A stretch of 45,646 nt of DNA from Staphylococcus simulans. Its GTDB lineage: Bacteria > Bacillota > Bacilli > Staphylococcales > Staphylococcaceae. The stretch covers positions 1 through 45,646 of the forward strand of contig NZ_PZGG01000015.1 in the NCBI RefSeq assembly GCF_003043455.1, written 5' to 3'. Position numbers and translations under genes: made by a program. Shown here piece by piece: positions 18,001 to 27,235 of this stretch. The notes under the pieces were generated by a model. The model was not told the DNA's origin, did no database searches, and saw nothing but the letters and a program-made list of their open reading frames with translations. Position 1 is the first letter of the stretch. The number at the start of each line of letters is the position of its first letter.

Positions 18001-20470
18001 CTGAATCACCCTTTCTGATTTTGAATTTGATTAAGGAATAGATACCAAGACCTACTATCATAATCACAATGCCTTCTAACATGGTATCTAACGCTCTGAA
18101 GTCTCCGAGAATCGCGTTGACAATATTTTTAGAACCTGCCAGTTTATCACTATGTTCATAGAAACTTGAAATCTTATTAAATGCTTGTTCTTGTTGCGCA
18201 ATAATCACGAATGTCACCACAAAGAGTGACATCAATAAAGCAATCAATAACTTAACCGCTTCTTTCCCGACATGTACTTTATCTCGTCGTACGTTCGGCA
18301 AATGATAAAAGACTAACAAGAATAAGATAGTCGTAATCGTTTCAATCACTAACTGCGTCATCGCCAAGTCTGGTGCTCTCATTAAAACAAAGACAATCGC
18401 AATCGTATAACCGATAACACCATTAATAATAATCATCGCCATACGTTCACGTAGGAACACTAACGCAATTGATAAGAAAGCAATATTGGCAGTGACTAAA
18501 ATTTCAAACCAAGTAATCGGCTTCACTTTGAAACCTTCAACCGGTATCCAACCGACACGGATAAATCCATAAGCCAACATGCCGAAGAATAAGAAGTAAA
18601 TCACATGTAAATATTGGTTCAAACGGTTATTCATCATCAACTGCATCCCGCTTCTACTAAAACGTTCACTTCCGCTTAACATACCGCGATAGATACTGTT
18701 AATAGATAGAAACTCAGGTAATTTGTTGTAAACGTTCATCCAACGAGAACGCCATAATAATAAAATACCAACAACATAAATCGTTAACGTAATCCATAAT
18801 TCTGGACTTAAACCGTGCCACGCAGCAATATGCGGGATAAAGGGTGCCACTTTATCTGAATGACCAATATCACGTAAAGCAGGTCCAATTAAATAACGGC
18901 CTAAGACGTTCGGAATAATAAAGAATAATGGCATACCTAAGGTAATAATGGCCGGCGCAATATAAAGACCTGCTGGTTCATGTTCAGGTACTTGTGGTAA
19001 TCCTTCTTTGTGCAGCGGGCCAAAGAACGTATCTTTAACTAATCGTAAACTGTAAATGAAAGTAAAGAGACTGGCAATCACACCTACAATCAACATGACT
19101 GAAACAAAGACTTGGTCATACATTGTCAGTTTCTTCGCACTGACCAATGTCGCAAAGAACATTTCTTTTGATAAGAAACCATTAAACAATGGTAAGCCTG
19201 CCATCGCCATTGCGCTGATGGTCATCATCACAGTAGTCACAGGCAACAGTTTACGTAATCCCCCTAAGCGTGATAAATCACGTGTTCCTGTTTCATGATC
19301 CACAATTCCGACACCCATAAAGAGCACACTCTTAAACAGCGCATGGTTGATTAAATGAAACAGACCCGCAAATAGACTAGCTACATAGAAAGCTTGGAAT
19401 CCTTGTGCTTGGTGGCTATATGCTAAGAATCCGAAGCCGACCATCGACATAATCATGCCGAGTTGACTGATTGTGGAATACGCAAGTAATCCTTTCAAAT
19501 CACGTTGTCCGACTGCCACAAAAGAGCCCACCATTAAAGTAATAATACCGATTGTGATAACTATATAAGCCACCCACGGCTCGTAGCCTAATATCGGTGT
19601 AAAACGGAATAATAAATATAATCCAGCTTTAACCATCGTCGCAGAATGCAGATAAGCACTGACAGGTGTCGGGGCTTCCATCGCATCTGGCAGCCAGATA
19701 TGAAATGGAAATTGTGCAGATTTTGTAAAGGCACCTAATAAAATAAAGACAACCGCAAGCGGGAACCATGGAGATTCATACATCGTTTGACGAACAGGAA
19801 TTTTTACTAATTCAGAAATAGTATTTGTACCTGTAATGTTAAATAAAATAACAAACCCTGCCATCATAAACATGCCGCCAAAGACGGTAATCAAGAAAGA
19901 CTTCATTGCGCCTGCCTGACTTGCAGGTCGGTTATACCAATAAGCAATTAATAAGAAAGACGCAATACTGGTTAACTCCCAAAACACGTACAGCAATATG
20001 GTATTATTTGCTAACACAACGCCTAACATCGCAAACATGAACATTAATAAATAAACATAGAACCTTGGTAAATCATCATGTGCTTTCGATAGGTATGCAT
20101 TCGCATATAATACAACACCTGTACCAATTAAAGTGATCAACAAGGCAAAGATTATAGACAAGCCATCTAATCTGAACGCAAAGTTCACATCGATTGACGG
20201 CATCCACGGCAATGAAACCATAATCAGTTGATTGGCGGCGATGCGTGGAATCATCGTTATAAAATAAATTGCGCTGATAACGGGTGCACTTAACGCTATC
20301 CATCCAGCTTGCCTGCTTAAAGTTGTTCTGTACCGACCCGTGTTATGGGTAATTTCTTGTTGTGCTTGTTCTGAAGTAGACGCAGGTCGAGCAGAGCGAT
20401 TCGGCAGGTTTGTCATGAGTACAACCGACATCACAACAATAATAAAGACAAACAGCCAAATAAGGCTCAT
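17987..20470 (-). CDS. mnhA2: Na+/H+ antiporter subunit MnhA2
   Basis: The largest subunit, 827 residues with about twenty helices: an N-terminal NuoL-like antiporter domain followed by the MbhD/MbhE-like C-terminal region. Seen are [20 protein letters not shown] (key Glu), the Lys-containing [19 protein letters not shown] segment and [16 protein letters not shown], all NuoL/MrpA hallmarks. It resembles staphylococcal MnhA2 more than MnhA1 (for example [18 protein letters not shown]) and is a little longer than the usual 800. It is the first gene of the seven-gene operon; Mnh2 complexes exchange Na+ or K+ for H+ and help with alkaline and salt stress. Confidence 0.93.
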   Translation of the reverse strand: MSLIWLFVFIIVVMSVVLMTNLPNRSARPASTSEQAQQEITHNTGRYRTTLSRQAGWIALSAPVISAIYFITMIPRIAANQLIMVSLPWMPSIDVNFAFRLDGLSIIFALLITLIGTGVVLYANAYLSKAHDDLPRFYVYLLMFMFAMLGVVLANNTILLYVFWELTSIASFLLIAYWYNRPASQAGAMKSFLITVFGGMFMMAGFVILFNITGTNTISELVKIPVRQTMYESPWFPLAVVFILLGAFTKSAQFPFHIWLPDAMEAPTPVSAYLHSATMVKAGLYLLFRFTPILGYEPWVAYIVITIGIITLMVGSFVAVGQRDLKGLLAYSTISQLGMIMSMVGFGFLAYSHQAQGFQAFYVASLFAGLFHLINHALFKSVLFMGVGIVDHETGTRDLSRLGGLRKLLPVTTVMMTISAMAMAGLPLFNGFLSKEMFFATLVSAKKLTMYDQVFVSVMLIVGVIASLFTFIYSLRLVKDTFFGPLHKEGLPQVPEHEPAGLYIAPAIITLGMPLFFIIPNVLGRYLIGPALRDIGHSDKVAPFIPHIAAWHGLSPELWITLTIYVVGILLLWRSRWMNVYNKLPEFLSINSIYRGMLSGSERFSRSGMQLMMNNRLNQYLHVIYFLFFGMLAYGFIRVGWIPVEGFKVKPITWFEILVTANIAFLSIALVFLRERMAMIIINGVIGYTIAIVFVLMRAPDLAMTQLVIETITTILFLLVFYHLPNVRRDKVHVGKEAVKLLIALLMSLFVVTFVIIAQQEQAFNKISSFYEHSDKLAGSKNIVNAILGDFRALDTMLEGIVIMIVGLGIYSLIKFKIRKGDSDARK

Positions 20471-20516
20471 AAGAAGTGAGACTCCTTTCTATAGTTGAGT
20501 TAAATAATGTAAAAAA

Positions 20517-21077
20517 TTAAAGATCTAATTGAATCGTAATCGTGCGGTTTTGTTGCGGAACATCTATAAATTTGAGGGTCTCAGATAAAGTCTGATGACC
20601 GAGGTATTTTTGTATCACTGTAAGCGGTGTACCCGATTGGTACGCATGATAAGCAAAAGTTTTACGCAAAGATTGAAGACCGATTTGAGAGAGTCCATTT
20701 TGGACAGCGGCATCATGAATAATACGGTACGCTTGTTGACGAGAAAGCGGGCGCTTTGTCTTCATAGAACGAAATAAGTAATCATCATGACCTATTCCCT
20801 TATCTTTCATGAACATATCCAATTCCTCACATAACGATTGAGGCAACGGCACATTAATGTCAGACATTCCAGGTTGTCGCCAAACATTAATCACAGCTTG
20901 GCAATTCTCATCTTGGGTTAAAACATCCAATCCTTTTAAATGAATTAACGTACTAATTCTTAAACCTGTATGTATCGCTAAGCGAAACAATAAATAATCA
21001 CGCTGATTATGTTGACGCAATGTTTCATACATCGCTTCAATATCCGATTTTTCTTTAATCGGCAGCACACATTCCAT
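20517..21077 (-). CDS. Tyrosine-recombinase-like protein lacking the catalytic tyrosine
   Basis: A 186-residue protein matching the catalytic domain of tyrosine recombinases (XerC/D, phage integrases) with almost no N-terminal arm domain. Seen are the first catalytic Arg in HTGLRISTLIHL, the second Arg in LQSLRKTFAYHAYQSG and the box II His in KYLGHQTLSETL. However the HxxR His is Gln (QSLR), and the position of the nucleophilic Tyr, nine residues after the GH, is Phe (LKFIDV; codon at 20568-20570). The protein is therefore unlikely to cut DNA but could still bind it. The frame is intact. The ATG at 21077 has GAAAGGAG eleven bases upstream; a GTG at 21089 is too close to that box. It lies directly upstream of mnhA2 on the same strand, 47 bases away, so it may be cotranscribed with the antiporter operon. 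Confidence 0.75.
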   Translation of the reverse strand: MECVLPIKEKSDIEAMYETLRQHNQRDYLLFRLAIHTGLRISTLIHLKGLDVLTQDENCQAVINVWRQPGMSDINVPLPQSLCEELDMFMKDKGIGHDDYLFRSMKTKRPLSRQQAYRIIHDAAVQNGLSQIGLQSLRKTFAYHAYQSGTPLTVIQKYLGHQTLSETLKFIDVPQQNRTITIQLDL

Positions 21078-21229
21078 GAAATCGCCCACTCCTTTCTAGA
21101 TAACAAAATATTGCTAAAATAAATTAATGATACTTAATCATTATAATTCATATTTAAGTAACATTAAAGTAACGAAGTCTCATTTTTTCAAAAATTTTAA
21201 AATCGTTTATTTGTCAAAAGAGCATAAAA

Positions 21230-21255
21230 AAGAAGCGAGCCGAAGCTCACTTCTT
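21230..21255 (-). terminator. Terminator after the lipoprotein pair
   Basis: AAGAAGCGAGC (21230-21240) and GCTCACTTCTT (21245-21255) pair with one mismatch around a four-base loop that reads TTCG on the minus strand, followed by TTTTTTATGC. A stable UUCG tetraloop terminator for the minus-strand genes. Confidence 0.8.
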
Positions 21256-21259
21256 CTTA

Positions 21260-21958
21260 TTAGTCTAATCGAATAATAGGTTGTTCTTCATTATTACCTA
21301 TCTTGATTTTACTTTCTACTGCTTGTATTTGTGACTTAGGAATATTTAACTTTTTTAAATCTGCAACATTATATTCTTTCATAAATCCATTTTCAATCTC
21401 TTGATTATAATCTGCATAATATGTTTGTGTTCCCCATATTATAACTTTTTCATGTGAAATACCTACTAAAACAGAACATGGGCAAGAACGTGGGTCAAAT
21501 ATATAATAAACCATATCTGTCGGCGCATGAGTTAATTGTATTTCGTTTTCAGGCTGAATTAAATGGACTTCATTTACTTTGAAATGATGTATTTTACCAT
21601 CATCTGTTCTACCTGAATATTTACCTTCTAACACTTCTTGACCTGAAATATAATCTTCTCCGAAATCTGGGTTCAATATCATCAATGCTACATTATGTTT
21701 GATTTCTTGTTCTGTTAAAGGACCTGTCTGTGTTTTAGGTTCTTTTTTTTGATTAGCTGTGTTTTCTTTTGAATCGTTCGTTTGATTATTATTTTTGGTT
21801 TCTTGTGTTGCTTTGTCTTGCTTAGCATTTGTTTCTTTTTTCTCTGTTTTTTGTTCTGGTGCTTTAGAGGATTGTTTATCTTCTTGTGACTGTGTTCCAC
21901 ATGCGGCTAATAGAAGCAGACTCAAGGTCGTTGGTATTATCATTCTAAGTTGTTTCAT
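21260..21958 (-). CDS. Paralogous lipoprotein 2 of the twin locus
   Basis: An uncharacterised 232-residue lipoprotein. The signal peptide ends in the lipobox LLLLAAC with the lipid Cys at residue 20. Residues 21-80 are a low-complexity Lys/Glu/Gln/Asn/Thr linker, and the rest is a folded domain of about 140 residues. That domain is shared with the gene just upstream: both have KH..(A)M.L.P near its start, then Y..DDG, M.YY, V.G.S...V.I, DYNQ.I and DLK.L. This copy has an extra PRSCPCSVL segment with two Cys. It starts at the ATG at 21958 with AGGTGTG upstream, ten bases after the stop of its paralog, so the two form an operon. The conserved domain suggests ligand or protein binding at the outer membrane face, which is only a guess. 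Confidence 0.72.
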   Translation of the reverse strand: MKQLRMIIPTTLSLLLLAACGTQSQEDKQSSKAPEQKTEKKETNAKQDKATQETKNNNQTNDSKENTANQKKEPKTQTGPLTEQEIKHNVALMILNPDFGEDYISGQEVLEGKYSGRTDDGKIHHFKVNEVHLIQPENEIQLTHAPTDMVYYIFDPRSCPCSVLVGISHEKVIIWGTQTYYADYNQEIENGFMKEYNVADLKKLNIPKSQIQAVESKIKIGNNEEQPIIRLD

Positions 21959-21968
21959 CTTTCACACC

Positions 21969-22853
21969 TCAATTCTCAGGTACAAACTGTAATGTGTGCG
22001 GTGTTGCTTGATAGATATGTCGTGTTAGCGCATTGATTTCATTTGAATCGAGTTTCAACTGTTCAAGATCTTTCACTTTAAACACTTGTGTCTCTTCTTC
22101 TTGAATGAATTGATTGTAATCTAATTTCACTTTTTGAGATACGGCGTCTTCAGAACTAATTGTTGATTTACCAATTACGATTTCATTATCAGATACACCA
22201 ATTACTGTTTTCTTGTCAGGGTCTTTTGTATGTGTTACAAAATAATACTGCATGCCTTCAGGACCATTTTCAACTTGCGGTACTTCTAGAGATTGGAAAA
22301 GTACATAGTTCGGAATGCGCACTTGTTGACCGTCATCTGTTTTATAAGTTTTTTGTTTTAAATCTTTAGCGTTAACATAAGTTTTGTTTAACTTAGGGTC
22401 TAACAACATCATCGCGATATGTTTTCTATCCATTTCTGCTTCAGGGCCAGGTGCAAGCGACTCAGGTCCTTTGACTTTACCACCATCTCTTTCTAAATTT
22501 GGTTCTTCACTTTTCTCTGATGAATCTGAGGATTGTGTATCTTTTTCAGTGGCTTGTGTTGTTTTATCAGTTTCTTGTTGCGTTTGCTTAGTTTGTTCAT
22601 TCTTATTTGTTTCTGTGTTAGAATTGCCTTTGTCTTTTTTCTCCGCTTCATGCACTTCTATTTTTATATCTTGTTTTGTATGGTATGTCGTATGTGTTTG
22701 TTTTTTCTCTTTAGATGATTCGTCTTGTGGTTGTGTGTCGGTTGTTTCTTCTTGTTTTTGGTCTGCTTGTTTTTCACTATTTTCTTTATGCCCACAACTT
22801 GCTAAAAGCAGGGTCGAACAAAGCAGTCCAAGCAATAAGTGATGTCGTTTCAT
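21969..22853 (-). CDS. Paralogous lipoprotein 1 of the twin locus
   Basis: An uncharacterised 294-residue lipoprotein and first gene of the pair. The signal peptide LLLGLLCSTLLLASCGHKE has a lipobox (L-A-S-C) with Cys20. A very long, highly charged linker rich in Lys, Glu, Gln and Thr runs to about residue 130, long enough to span much of the cell wall. The C-terminal domain of about 150 residues (from KHIAMMLLDPKLN) is homologous to that of the downstream gene. The ATG at 22853 has GGGAGG upstream. A TATAAT on the minus strand at 22889-22894 probably serves it. It diverges from the twin membrane protein genes, with which it shares the 197-base promoter region. Confidence 0.72.
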   Translation of the reverse strand: MKRHHLLLGLLCSTLLLASCGHKENSEKQADQKQEETTDTQPQDESSKEKKQTHTTYHTKQDIKIEVHEAEKKDKGNSNTETNKNEQTKQTQQETDKTTQATEKDTQSSDSSEKSEEPNLERDGGKVKGPESLAPGPEAEMDRKHIAMMLLDPKLNKTYVNAKDLKQKTYKTDDGQQVRIPNYVLFQSLEVPQVENGPEGMQYYFVTHTKDPDKKTVIGVSDNEIVIGKSTISSEDAVSQKVKLDYNQFIQEEETQVFKVKDLEQLKLDSNEINALTRHIYQATPHTLQFVPEN

Positions 22854-22888
22854 GATGTATACCTCCCGATACTTTATTCTTTAAATAT

Positions 22889-22894
22889 ATTATA
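22889..22894 (-). promoter_or_regulatory. Probable -10 box of the lipoprotein pair
   Basis: The minus strand reads TATAAT, 36 bases before the first lipoprotein ATG. No strong -35 is visible at 17-18 bases. In the same divergent region a perfect 14-bp palindrome CAAAATTAATTTTG (23004-23017) lies just before the plus-strand gene and could be a common operator. Confidence 0.4.
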
Positions 22895-23050
22895 CATTAG
22901 AAGATACTGTTTCACTATGTAATCCTTATCAAAATCCTCTTTTTAATAAGTTTTGTTTCACGTCATTGTGGGAACTTATTAATTATGTAATTATAAATGA
23001 ATTCAAAATTAATTTTGTTCATAACTTTGTAGATAGAAAGGAGGCAATTT

Positions 23051-24259
23051 ATGAGTGAGATTAAAGTAGGAATCATTGCTGCACCAGGGTTTCCTATGGA
23101 TTTATCAGAAACATTGGCTGAACAAATGCCAACGTCACTAAACAGTAAATTGAAAGAAGATATAAAATGGACATTTGAATGTGTTTCCGATCCATTAATC
23201 GGTTCCGCAGAAGATGTCAATAAAAGTTTAGATGCGGCACAATCCCTCAAAAAACAACATAACTGGGACTACGCAATTGTTGTGACGGATTTACCGATTG
23301 TTGAACAACGAAAAATAATCGTCGGCAATTTAGATGAACCTATGGCTACTGGATTAATTTCTATTCCGGCTTTAGGTTTATTTGGTGTGAAACGCAAATT
23401 GAAACAATGTCTGCTTTATTTTGCAGAAATCATATACTTACACCAAATAAATGAAGACTATCAAACGAAAAAACTCAATCTTTCATTATTTACACGTGTG
23501 AAGCCGATTAGAAATATATTCGATGATAAACAAGAGAATGATATGGAAACGAAAGACAATCAAGAATCTGGTGATGATACTTCACATTCAAAAACGACAA
23601 CTAAGTTTATTTTAAACCCGTTTATTATAAGTTGGATTTTATTATTAGCAGGAATGACTAGAGCGAATCAGCCACTAAAAGAAATTCCGAACTTCAAAAA
23701 GATTATCTCTATTTCCTTTGCGTCAGCTACATACTTAACCATTTTCTCTACTCCATGGCAATTAAGTATTGAATATACTAACTTAAGATTTATCTTTATG
23801 ACTACACTGGCTATCGGCGGTATGACTCTTTGGATTATGTATGCACACTCGTTATGGGAACACGAAACTTCATTAACAACTTCAACTTATCGAACAGTCT
23901 ATAATATAACAACTGTCTTAACTTTATTAATTATTATTGTAGTTAGTTATCTTATCTTATTCTTACTGCTTACAATCAGTGTCGCTTTATTCGTACCGAA
24001 TGATTTATATAACATGCAGACCATCAATGAAGGCAACCGTACACTTGGACAATTCTTATATCTTGTATGGTTTGTGACTTCACTCGGTTTCTTAGCGGGT
24101 GCCTTAGGTGCATCTGTGGAGAACGAAAAGAAAATTCGTGCTATGACATACTCTTATCGTCAACGTGCACGTTATGAAGAAGCAAAAGAATGGGAAGCTT
24201 CTAAATACTATTCATCAGAATCACATCAGAAAAATGATGACAACAATCAAAACAATTAA
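23051..24259 (+). CDS. Paralogous membrane protein 1 of the twin locus
   Basis: An unrecognised 402-residue protein. Residues 1-130 form a soluble alpha/beta-like domain starting KVGIIAAPGFPMDLSETLAE, with SDPLIGSAEDVN and YAIVVTDLPIV; a polar linker follows (about 135-185), then about five membrane helices with the shared motifs LLAGMTRANQPLKEI, IFSTPW and AHSLWE, and a basic, Gln/Arg-rich tail. The next gene has the same plan throughout, so the two arose by duplication. The ATG at 23051 has GAAAGGAGG at good distance. No catalytic motif was identified; the N-terminal strand-glycine pattern could suggest a Rossmann-like or binding fold. It diverges from the twin lipoprotein genes, implying a joint surface/membrane function. 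Confidence 0.7.
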   Translation: MSEIKVGIIAAPGFPMDLSETLAEQMPTSLNSKLKEDIKWTFECVSDPLIGSAEDVNKSLDAAQSLKKQHNWDYAIVVTDLPIVEQRKIIVGNLDEPMATGLISIPALGLFGVKRKLKQCLLYFAEIIYLHQINEDYQTKKLNLSLFTRVKPIRNIFDDKQENDMETKDNQESGDDTSHSKTTTKFILNPFIISWILLLAGMTRANQPLKEIPNFKKIISISFASATYLTIFSTPWQLSIEYTNLRFIFMTTLAIGGMTLWIMYAHSLWEHETSLTTSTYRTVYNITTVLTLLIIIVVSYLILFLLLTISVALFVPNDLYNMQTINEGNRTLGQFLYLVWFVTSLGFLAGALGASVENEKKIRAMTYSYRQRARYEEAKEWEASKYYSSESHQKNDDNNQNN

Positions 24260-24273
24260 AGAAAGGAGGCTCT

Positions 24274-25407
24274 ATGTATATGGAACAACTTGTCGTAGGC
24301 ATCATCGCTTCACCTGGTATTGCAAATAAGCTCTCGCATAAACTTGTAGAAACATTACCGGGTTTATTAAGCGACTACATTTCATCTCAATACGAATGGA
24401 AAATCGAAGTGATTGTTGATGCATTAACAGGTTCTGCTGAAGACGCAGACCAAGCTTATCAAAAAACTGAAGATTACTTAGATCGTTATAACTGGAACTA
24501 TATTATCAGTTTAACTGATTTACCATTACTTCATGATAATCAATCAGTCATCGCAGTTGATATTAACGAAGAAAACGGAGCAAGTATTATTTCTATCCCC
24601 GCATACGGTTGGCGTCCGGTTACGAAACGTTTAGAAAAAACCGTGCTGACAATCATTCATGAAATCAACTTGTTTTTCAGTGACAATCCTAACCAAAAGA
24701 ATGAAGATGAAAATCATCAAGCAACTTATCGTGAGATTTTCCCTTTCTCAAAATTAAGGAAAATCCGTACTTACACTGATGATACCCATACAATGCATAT
24801 TCGTTATATTGTCGCATCAAAAGCCTCCGGTTATTTCCGTTTACTCAGTGGCATGACTTTTGCGAACAACCCTTTAAGATTAATGCAAAGTATGAATAGT
24901 GTGATTGCGATCGCATTTACAACTGGTGCATCCGGTCTAATCTTCTCTACTATGTGGTCTCTAAGTAATACCTTTACAACATGGAGATTAACAGTCATGT
25001 CACTCTTTGCGATTTTCGGCATGATTTTATGGATTATCTTAGCGCATAACTTATGGGAAAGTGAACGCTTCAGTATTAACAAACGTATTACACGGTTATA
25101 TAATTTAACGACCCTAACAACATTAACTACCTCAGTCGTTATTTATTACGTCACGTTGTTTACGATATACTTGATCGCATCTTCCGTTTTATTACCAGCA
25201 CCTTTCTTAGGAAAGACATTAGAGCTTGGACATCCTGCTACATTTACACTCTATCTTTCCATCGCATGGTTCGCAGCTTCTCTTTCAACTATCGCTGGTG
25301 CCATCGGTGCAGGTATGCGTAACGAAGAACTGGTGCGTGAAAGCACATACGGTTCTAGACAACAAATGAGAAAAGCACTAATTAAAGAACGCTCTGATAA
25401 TAACTAA
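24274..25407 (+). CDS. Paralogous membrane protein 2 of the twin locus
   Basis: The second, 377-residue copy. It aligns with its upstream neighbour from end to end: VVGIIASPGIANKLS, VDALTGSAEDAD and YIISLTDLPLL in the soluble domain; then LLSGMTFANNPLRLM, IFSTMW and AHNLWE in the membrane part; and SRQQMRKALIKE in the tail. Identity is clearly far below that of the tagD pair, so this duplication is old and both copies have been kept. The ATG at 24274 follows AAGGAGG by four bases; a second ATG two codons later is possible. The gap to the first gene is only 14 bases, so they are an operon ending at the terminator at 25416-25437. Function unknown. Confidence 0.7.
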   Translation: MYMEQLVVGIIASPGIANKLSHKLVETLPGLLSDYISSQYEWKIEVIVDALTGSAEDADQAYQKTEDYLDRYNWNYIISLTDLPLLHDNQSVIAVDINEENGASIISIPAYGWRPVTKRLEKTVLTIIHEINLFFSDNPNQKNEDENHQATYREIFPFSKLRKIRTYTDDTHTMHIRYIVASKASGYFRLLSGMTFANNPLRLMQSMNSVIAIAFTTGASGLIFSTMWSLSNTFTTWRLTVMSLFAIFGMILWIILAHNLWESERFSINKRITRLYNLTTLTTLTTSVVIYYVTLFTIYLIASSVLLPAPFLGKTLELGHPATFTLYLSIAWFAASLSTIAGAIGAGMRNEELVRESTYGSRQQMRKALIKERSDNN

Positions 25408-25415
25408 TTGAAAAG

Positions 25416-25437
25416 CCAAGATGCAATGACATCTTGG
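25416..25437. terminator. Terminator after the twin membrane protein genes
   Basis: CCAAGATG (25416-25423) and CATCTTGG (25430-25437) form a stem followed on the plus strand by TTTCTTTTTTATT. The minus strand reads into CTTTTC, so it could also end a minus-strand RNA. Confidence 0.75.
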
Positions 25438-25460
25438 TTTCTTTTTTATTTACTATTCTT

Positions 25461-25533
25461 TTTGAAGTGTGGTAGCCTCACGGTTGTCTGCGTTCAGACA
25501 TCCGAACCTCTTAAAACCGCTTAATATCAACAC
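25461..25533 (-). ncRNA. Possible small structured RNA
   Basis: Within a 371-base gap free of convincing genes (25408-25778), a stretch is closed by complementary ends, GAAGTGT near 25459-25466 and ACACTTC near 25527-25533, and contains an inner hairpin TGTCTG-CGTT-CAGACA flanked by GGTT and AACC. It is visibly richer in G+C than the surrounding AT-rich DNA. On the minus strand it runs towards the hairpin at 25416-25437. Strand, promoter and exact ends are uncertain; no known RNA family was recognised. A 66-residue minus-strand frame over it does not look like a protein. Confidence 0.3.
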
Positions 25534-25778
25534 TTCTATACAAAACACTTTAATCTCCAAGTGATTATCAAAGAAATAATCGGTTTGTCTTGTAAGCGAA
25601 TTATTTTTTGTAATTTTCTCACGCATGACAAAAAATTCACAAATTATTACCAAAAGACAAATTATAATGATTTGATATTTATGATACGCTATATTTAAGA
25701 ATTCCTAAAAATTTTGTTAAAACTTGTTAAACAGAATCACTCGAAAACTTTACAATTTTAGCGAGGGAGCCGAGTTAA

Positions 25779-26411
25779 ATGGAAATCAAACAGTATGTAT
25801 TGCGTATCAAAAGCAAAATCCTATTACAGCCAACTGACTTGGTATTTCACAAAGGTGAAATCAATCATATTATTGGAAGAAATGAAGTTGGCAAGTCTCA
25901 ATTAGCTAAAGATTTCGTACTTAATCACAGCGGTCATATGAGCCCAGAGATTACAGAAAATACAACTTTGATTAGTAATGCATCATGTATTCCAAGAGAT
26001 ATCACTAAAGATTTTCTCGTTCAATTACTCAAGAGCTATTTTATTTGTACCGTCAAAATCGATTACTTAGGTGAGATGTTAGGAATTGAATCGATTCCTA
26101 ATTATATCCCTATTCGAAAATTAAACAAAGGACAACAAGAAAAGCTGAAGCTATTAAGTTTTCTATCAGAAGACAAACCTATCATTATTTTAGATGAGAT
26201 CACAAAAGACTTAGATGAAACAACAGTACACGACTTCTATACTTTCTTTAATAACTATATTTCGGATAATCCTGAAAAAGTAATTATCAATATTACACAT
26301 AGCGCAAAAGATTTAACATACCTTCCTGGTAAGTACTTTTTATTTAAAGACCTGACGATTGAAGAATATGATTCTAAAGAAGCAGTTGTCGATGAATACA
26401 TTTGTTTCTAA
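25779..26411 (+). CDS. Atypical small ABC transporter ATPase
   Basis: A 210-residue ATP-binding protein with divergent motifs: Walker A as IIGRNEVGKSQLAKDF near residue 32 (GRNEVGKS, with Gln after the Ser), a signature in the form LNKGQQEKLKLLSFLS in place of LSGGQ, Walker B as PIIILDEITKDLDE and an H-loop NITHSAKDL. The catalytic Glu and His are present, so it may be active. ATPases of this short, degenerate type often belong to peptide, bacteriocin or immunity transporters. GAGGGAG precedes the ATG at 25779. The permease follows after 18 bases. Substrate unknown. Confidence 0.75.
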   Translation: MEIKQYVLRIKSKILLQPTDLVFHKGEINHIIGRNEVGKSQLAKDFVLNHSGHMSPEITENTTLISNASCIPRDITKDFLVQLLKSYFICTVKIDYLGEMLGIESIPNYIPIRKLNKGQQEKLKLLSFLSEDKPIIILDEITKDLDETTVHDFYTFFNNYISDNPEKVIINITHSAKDLTYLPGKYFLFKDLTIEEYDSKEAVVDEYICF

Positions 26412-26429
26412 AAACTTGAGGTGTACAAA

Positions 26430-27152
26430 ATGAGGTTAGAGTTAAGAAAAACAGCGTTTAACAAAATAACACTGATTCTTGGTTCGCTTTTTTTATTACT
26501 ATTCGTTTTAGGTTATGGTTTTACCACCTTTATGAATGACGGTCAAAGTCTATCTTATGGAGAATATTTCTTCAACACTTATACGATTGCGGTAGAAACT
26601 GGATTCATACTCTTTTCATTCATCATCGCTTACTACTTCAATAAAGAGTATGCAGATCAAAATATCTTATTTTATAAGCTATTAGGAAATACAGACTTTA
26701 CTTTCTTTTACAAAAAGATGTTTGTCATTTTCCTAGAATGTTTTGTGTTCGTATGTATAGGCATCACTGCCATTTCTTTAATGTTTGGTAATTTCTCACA
26801 TTATTTCTTTTTAATCATCATGTTTTCTTTACTAATATTGCAGTATATCTTAATCATTGGGACTATCAGTATTTTAATTTCCAGAATTTTAATCAGCGTT
26901 ATTGCTAGTCTAATCTATTGGGTTATTTCTATTGTTTTAGTCATACTTAACCCTACTATCTTCGGCATCCTTGCCCCGTTTGAAGCAAGCAATGCCATGT
27001 ATCCTAACGTTGATGCTACATTGAATGGAGATACCTTAGCACTGACTTCTTACGATATTACATTGCTGATTGTGTATTTCCTTTTACTTTTTGCGATCAA
27101 CTTCCTCGTACTTTTCTTTGCGAGAAAACGTTGGTTGCAGCTAGGATTATAA
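26430..27152 (+). CDS. ABC-2-type permease partner of the atypical ATPase
   Basis: A 240-residue membrane protein with six predicted helices, the first starting at ITLILGSLFLLLFVLGY and the last at LIVYFLLLFAINFLVLFF, ended by a basic tail ARKRWLQLGL. This is the layout of small ABC-2 permeases found with lantibiotic immunity and peptide export ATPases. The ATG at 26430 has TTGAGGTG six bases upstream; a GTG nine bases before overlaps that box. It forms an operon with the ATPase gene and ends at a hairpin (27167-27198). No precursor peptide gene or modification enzyme was found nearby. Confidence 0.72.
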   Translation: MRLELRKTAFNKITLILGSLFLLLFVLGYGFTTFMNDGQSLSYGEYFFNTYTIAVETGFILFSFIIAYYFNKEYADQNILFYKLLGNTDFTFFYKKMFVIFLECFVFVCIGITAISLMFGNFSHYFFLIIMFSLLILQYILIIGTISILISRILISVIASLIYWVISIVLVILNPTIFGILAPFEASNAMYPNVDATLNGDTLALTSYDITLLIVYFLLLFAINFLVLFFARKRWLQLGL

Positions 27153-27166
27153 AAGAGGCTATATAT

Positions 27167-27198
27167 AAAAGAGGCAGAGTTTAATCCGCCTCTTTTTT
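27167..27198 (+). terminator. Terminator after the small ABC operon
   Basis: AAAGAGGC and GCCTCTTT form a stem around a short AT-rich loop and are followed by a T run. A small gene starts about 40 bases later, so some read-through could feed it. Confidence 0.6.
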
Positions 27199-27235
27199 CT
27201 GTATATTTCCTAATAGAAAGGTGTGTACATCAAAT

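Noticed and set aside
20517-21077. Integrase as sign of a prophage or genomic island with attachment sites
   Set aside because: Catalytic Tyr is missing, no tRNA, no flanking direct repeats and no phage genes are near.
22384-22842. A 152-residue plus-strand open frame rich in Ser and Cys
   Set aside because: It is exactly antisense to the low-complexity Lys/Glu/Gln linker of the first lipoprotein, which makes long opposite frames by composition; no ribosome site.
25453-25653. A 66-residue minus-strand open frame
   Set aside because: No ribosome site, unlikely composition, and it overlaps the possible structured RNA.
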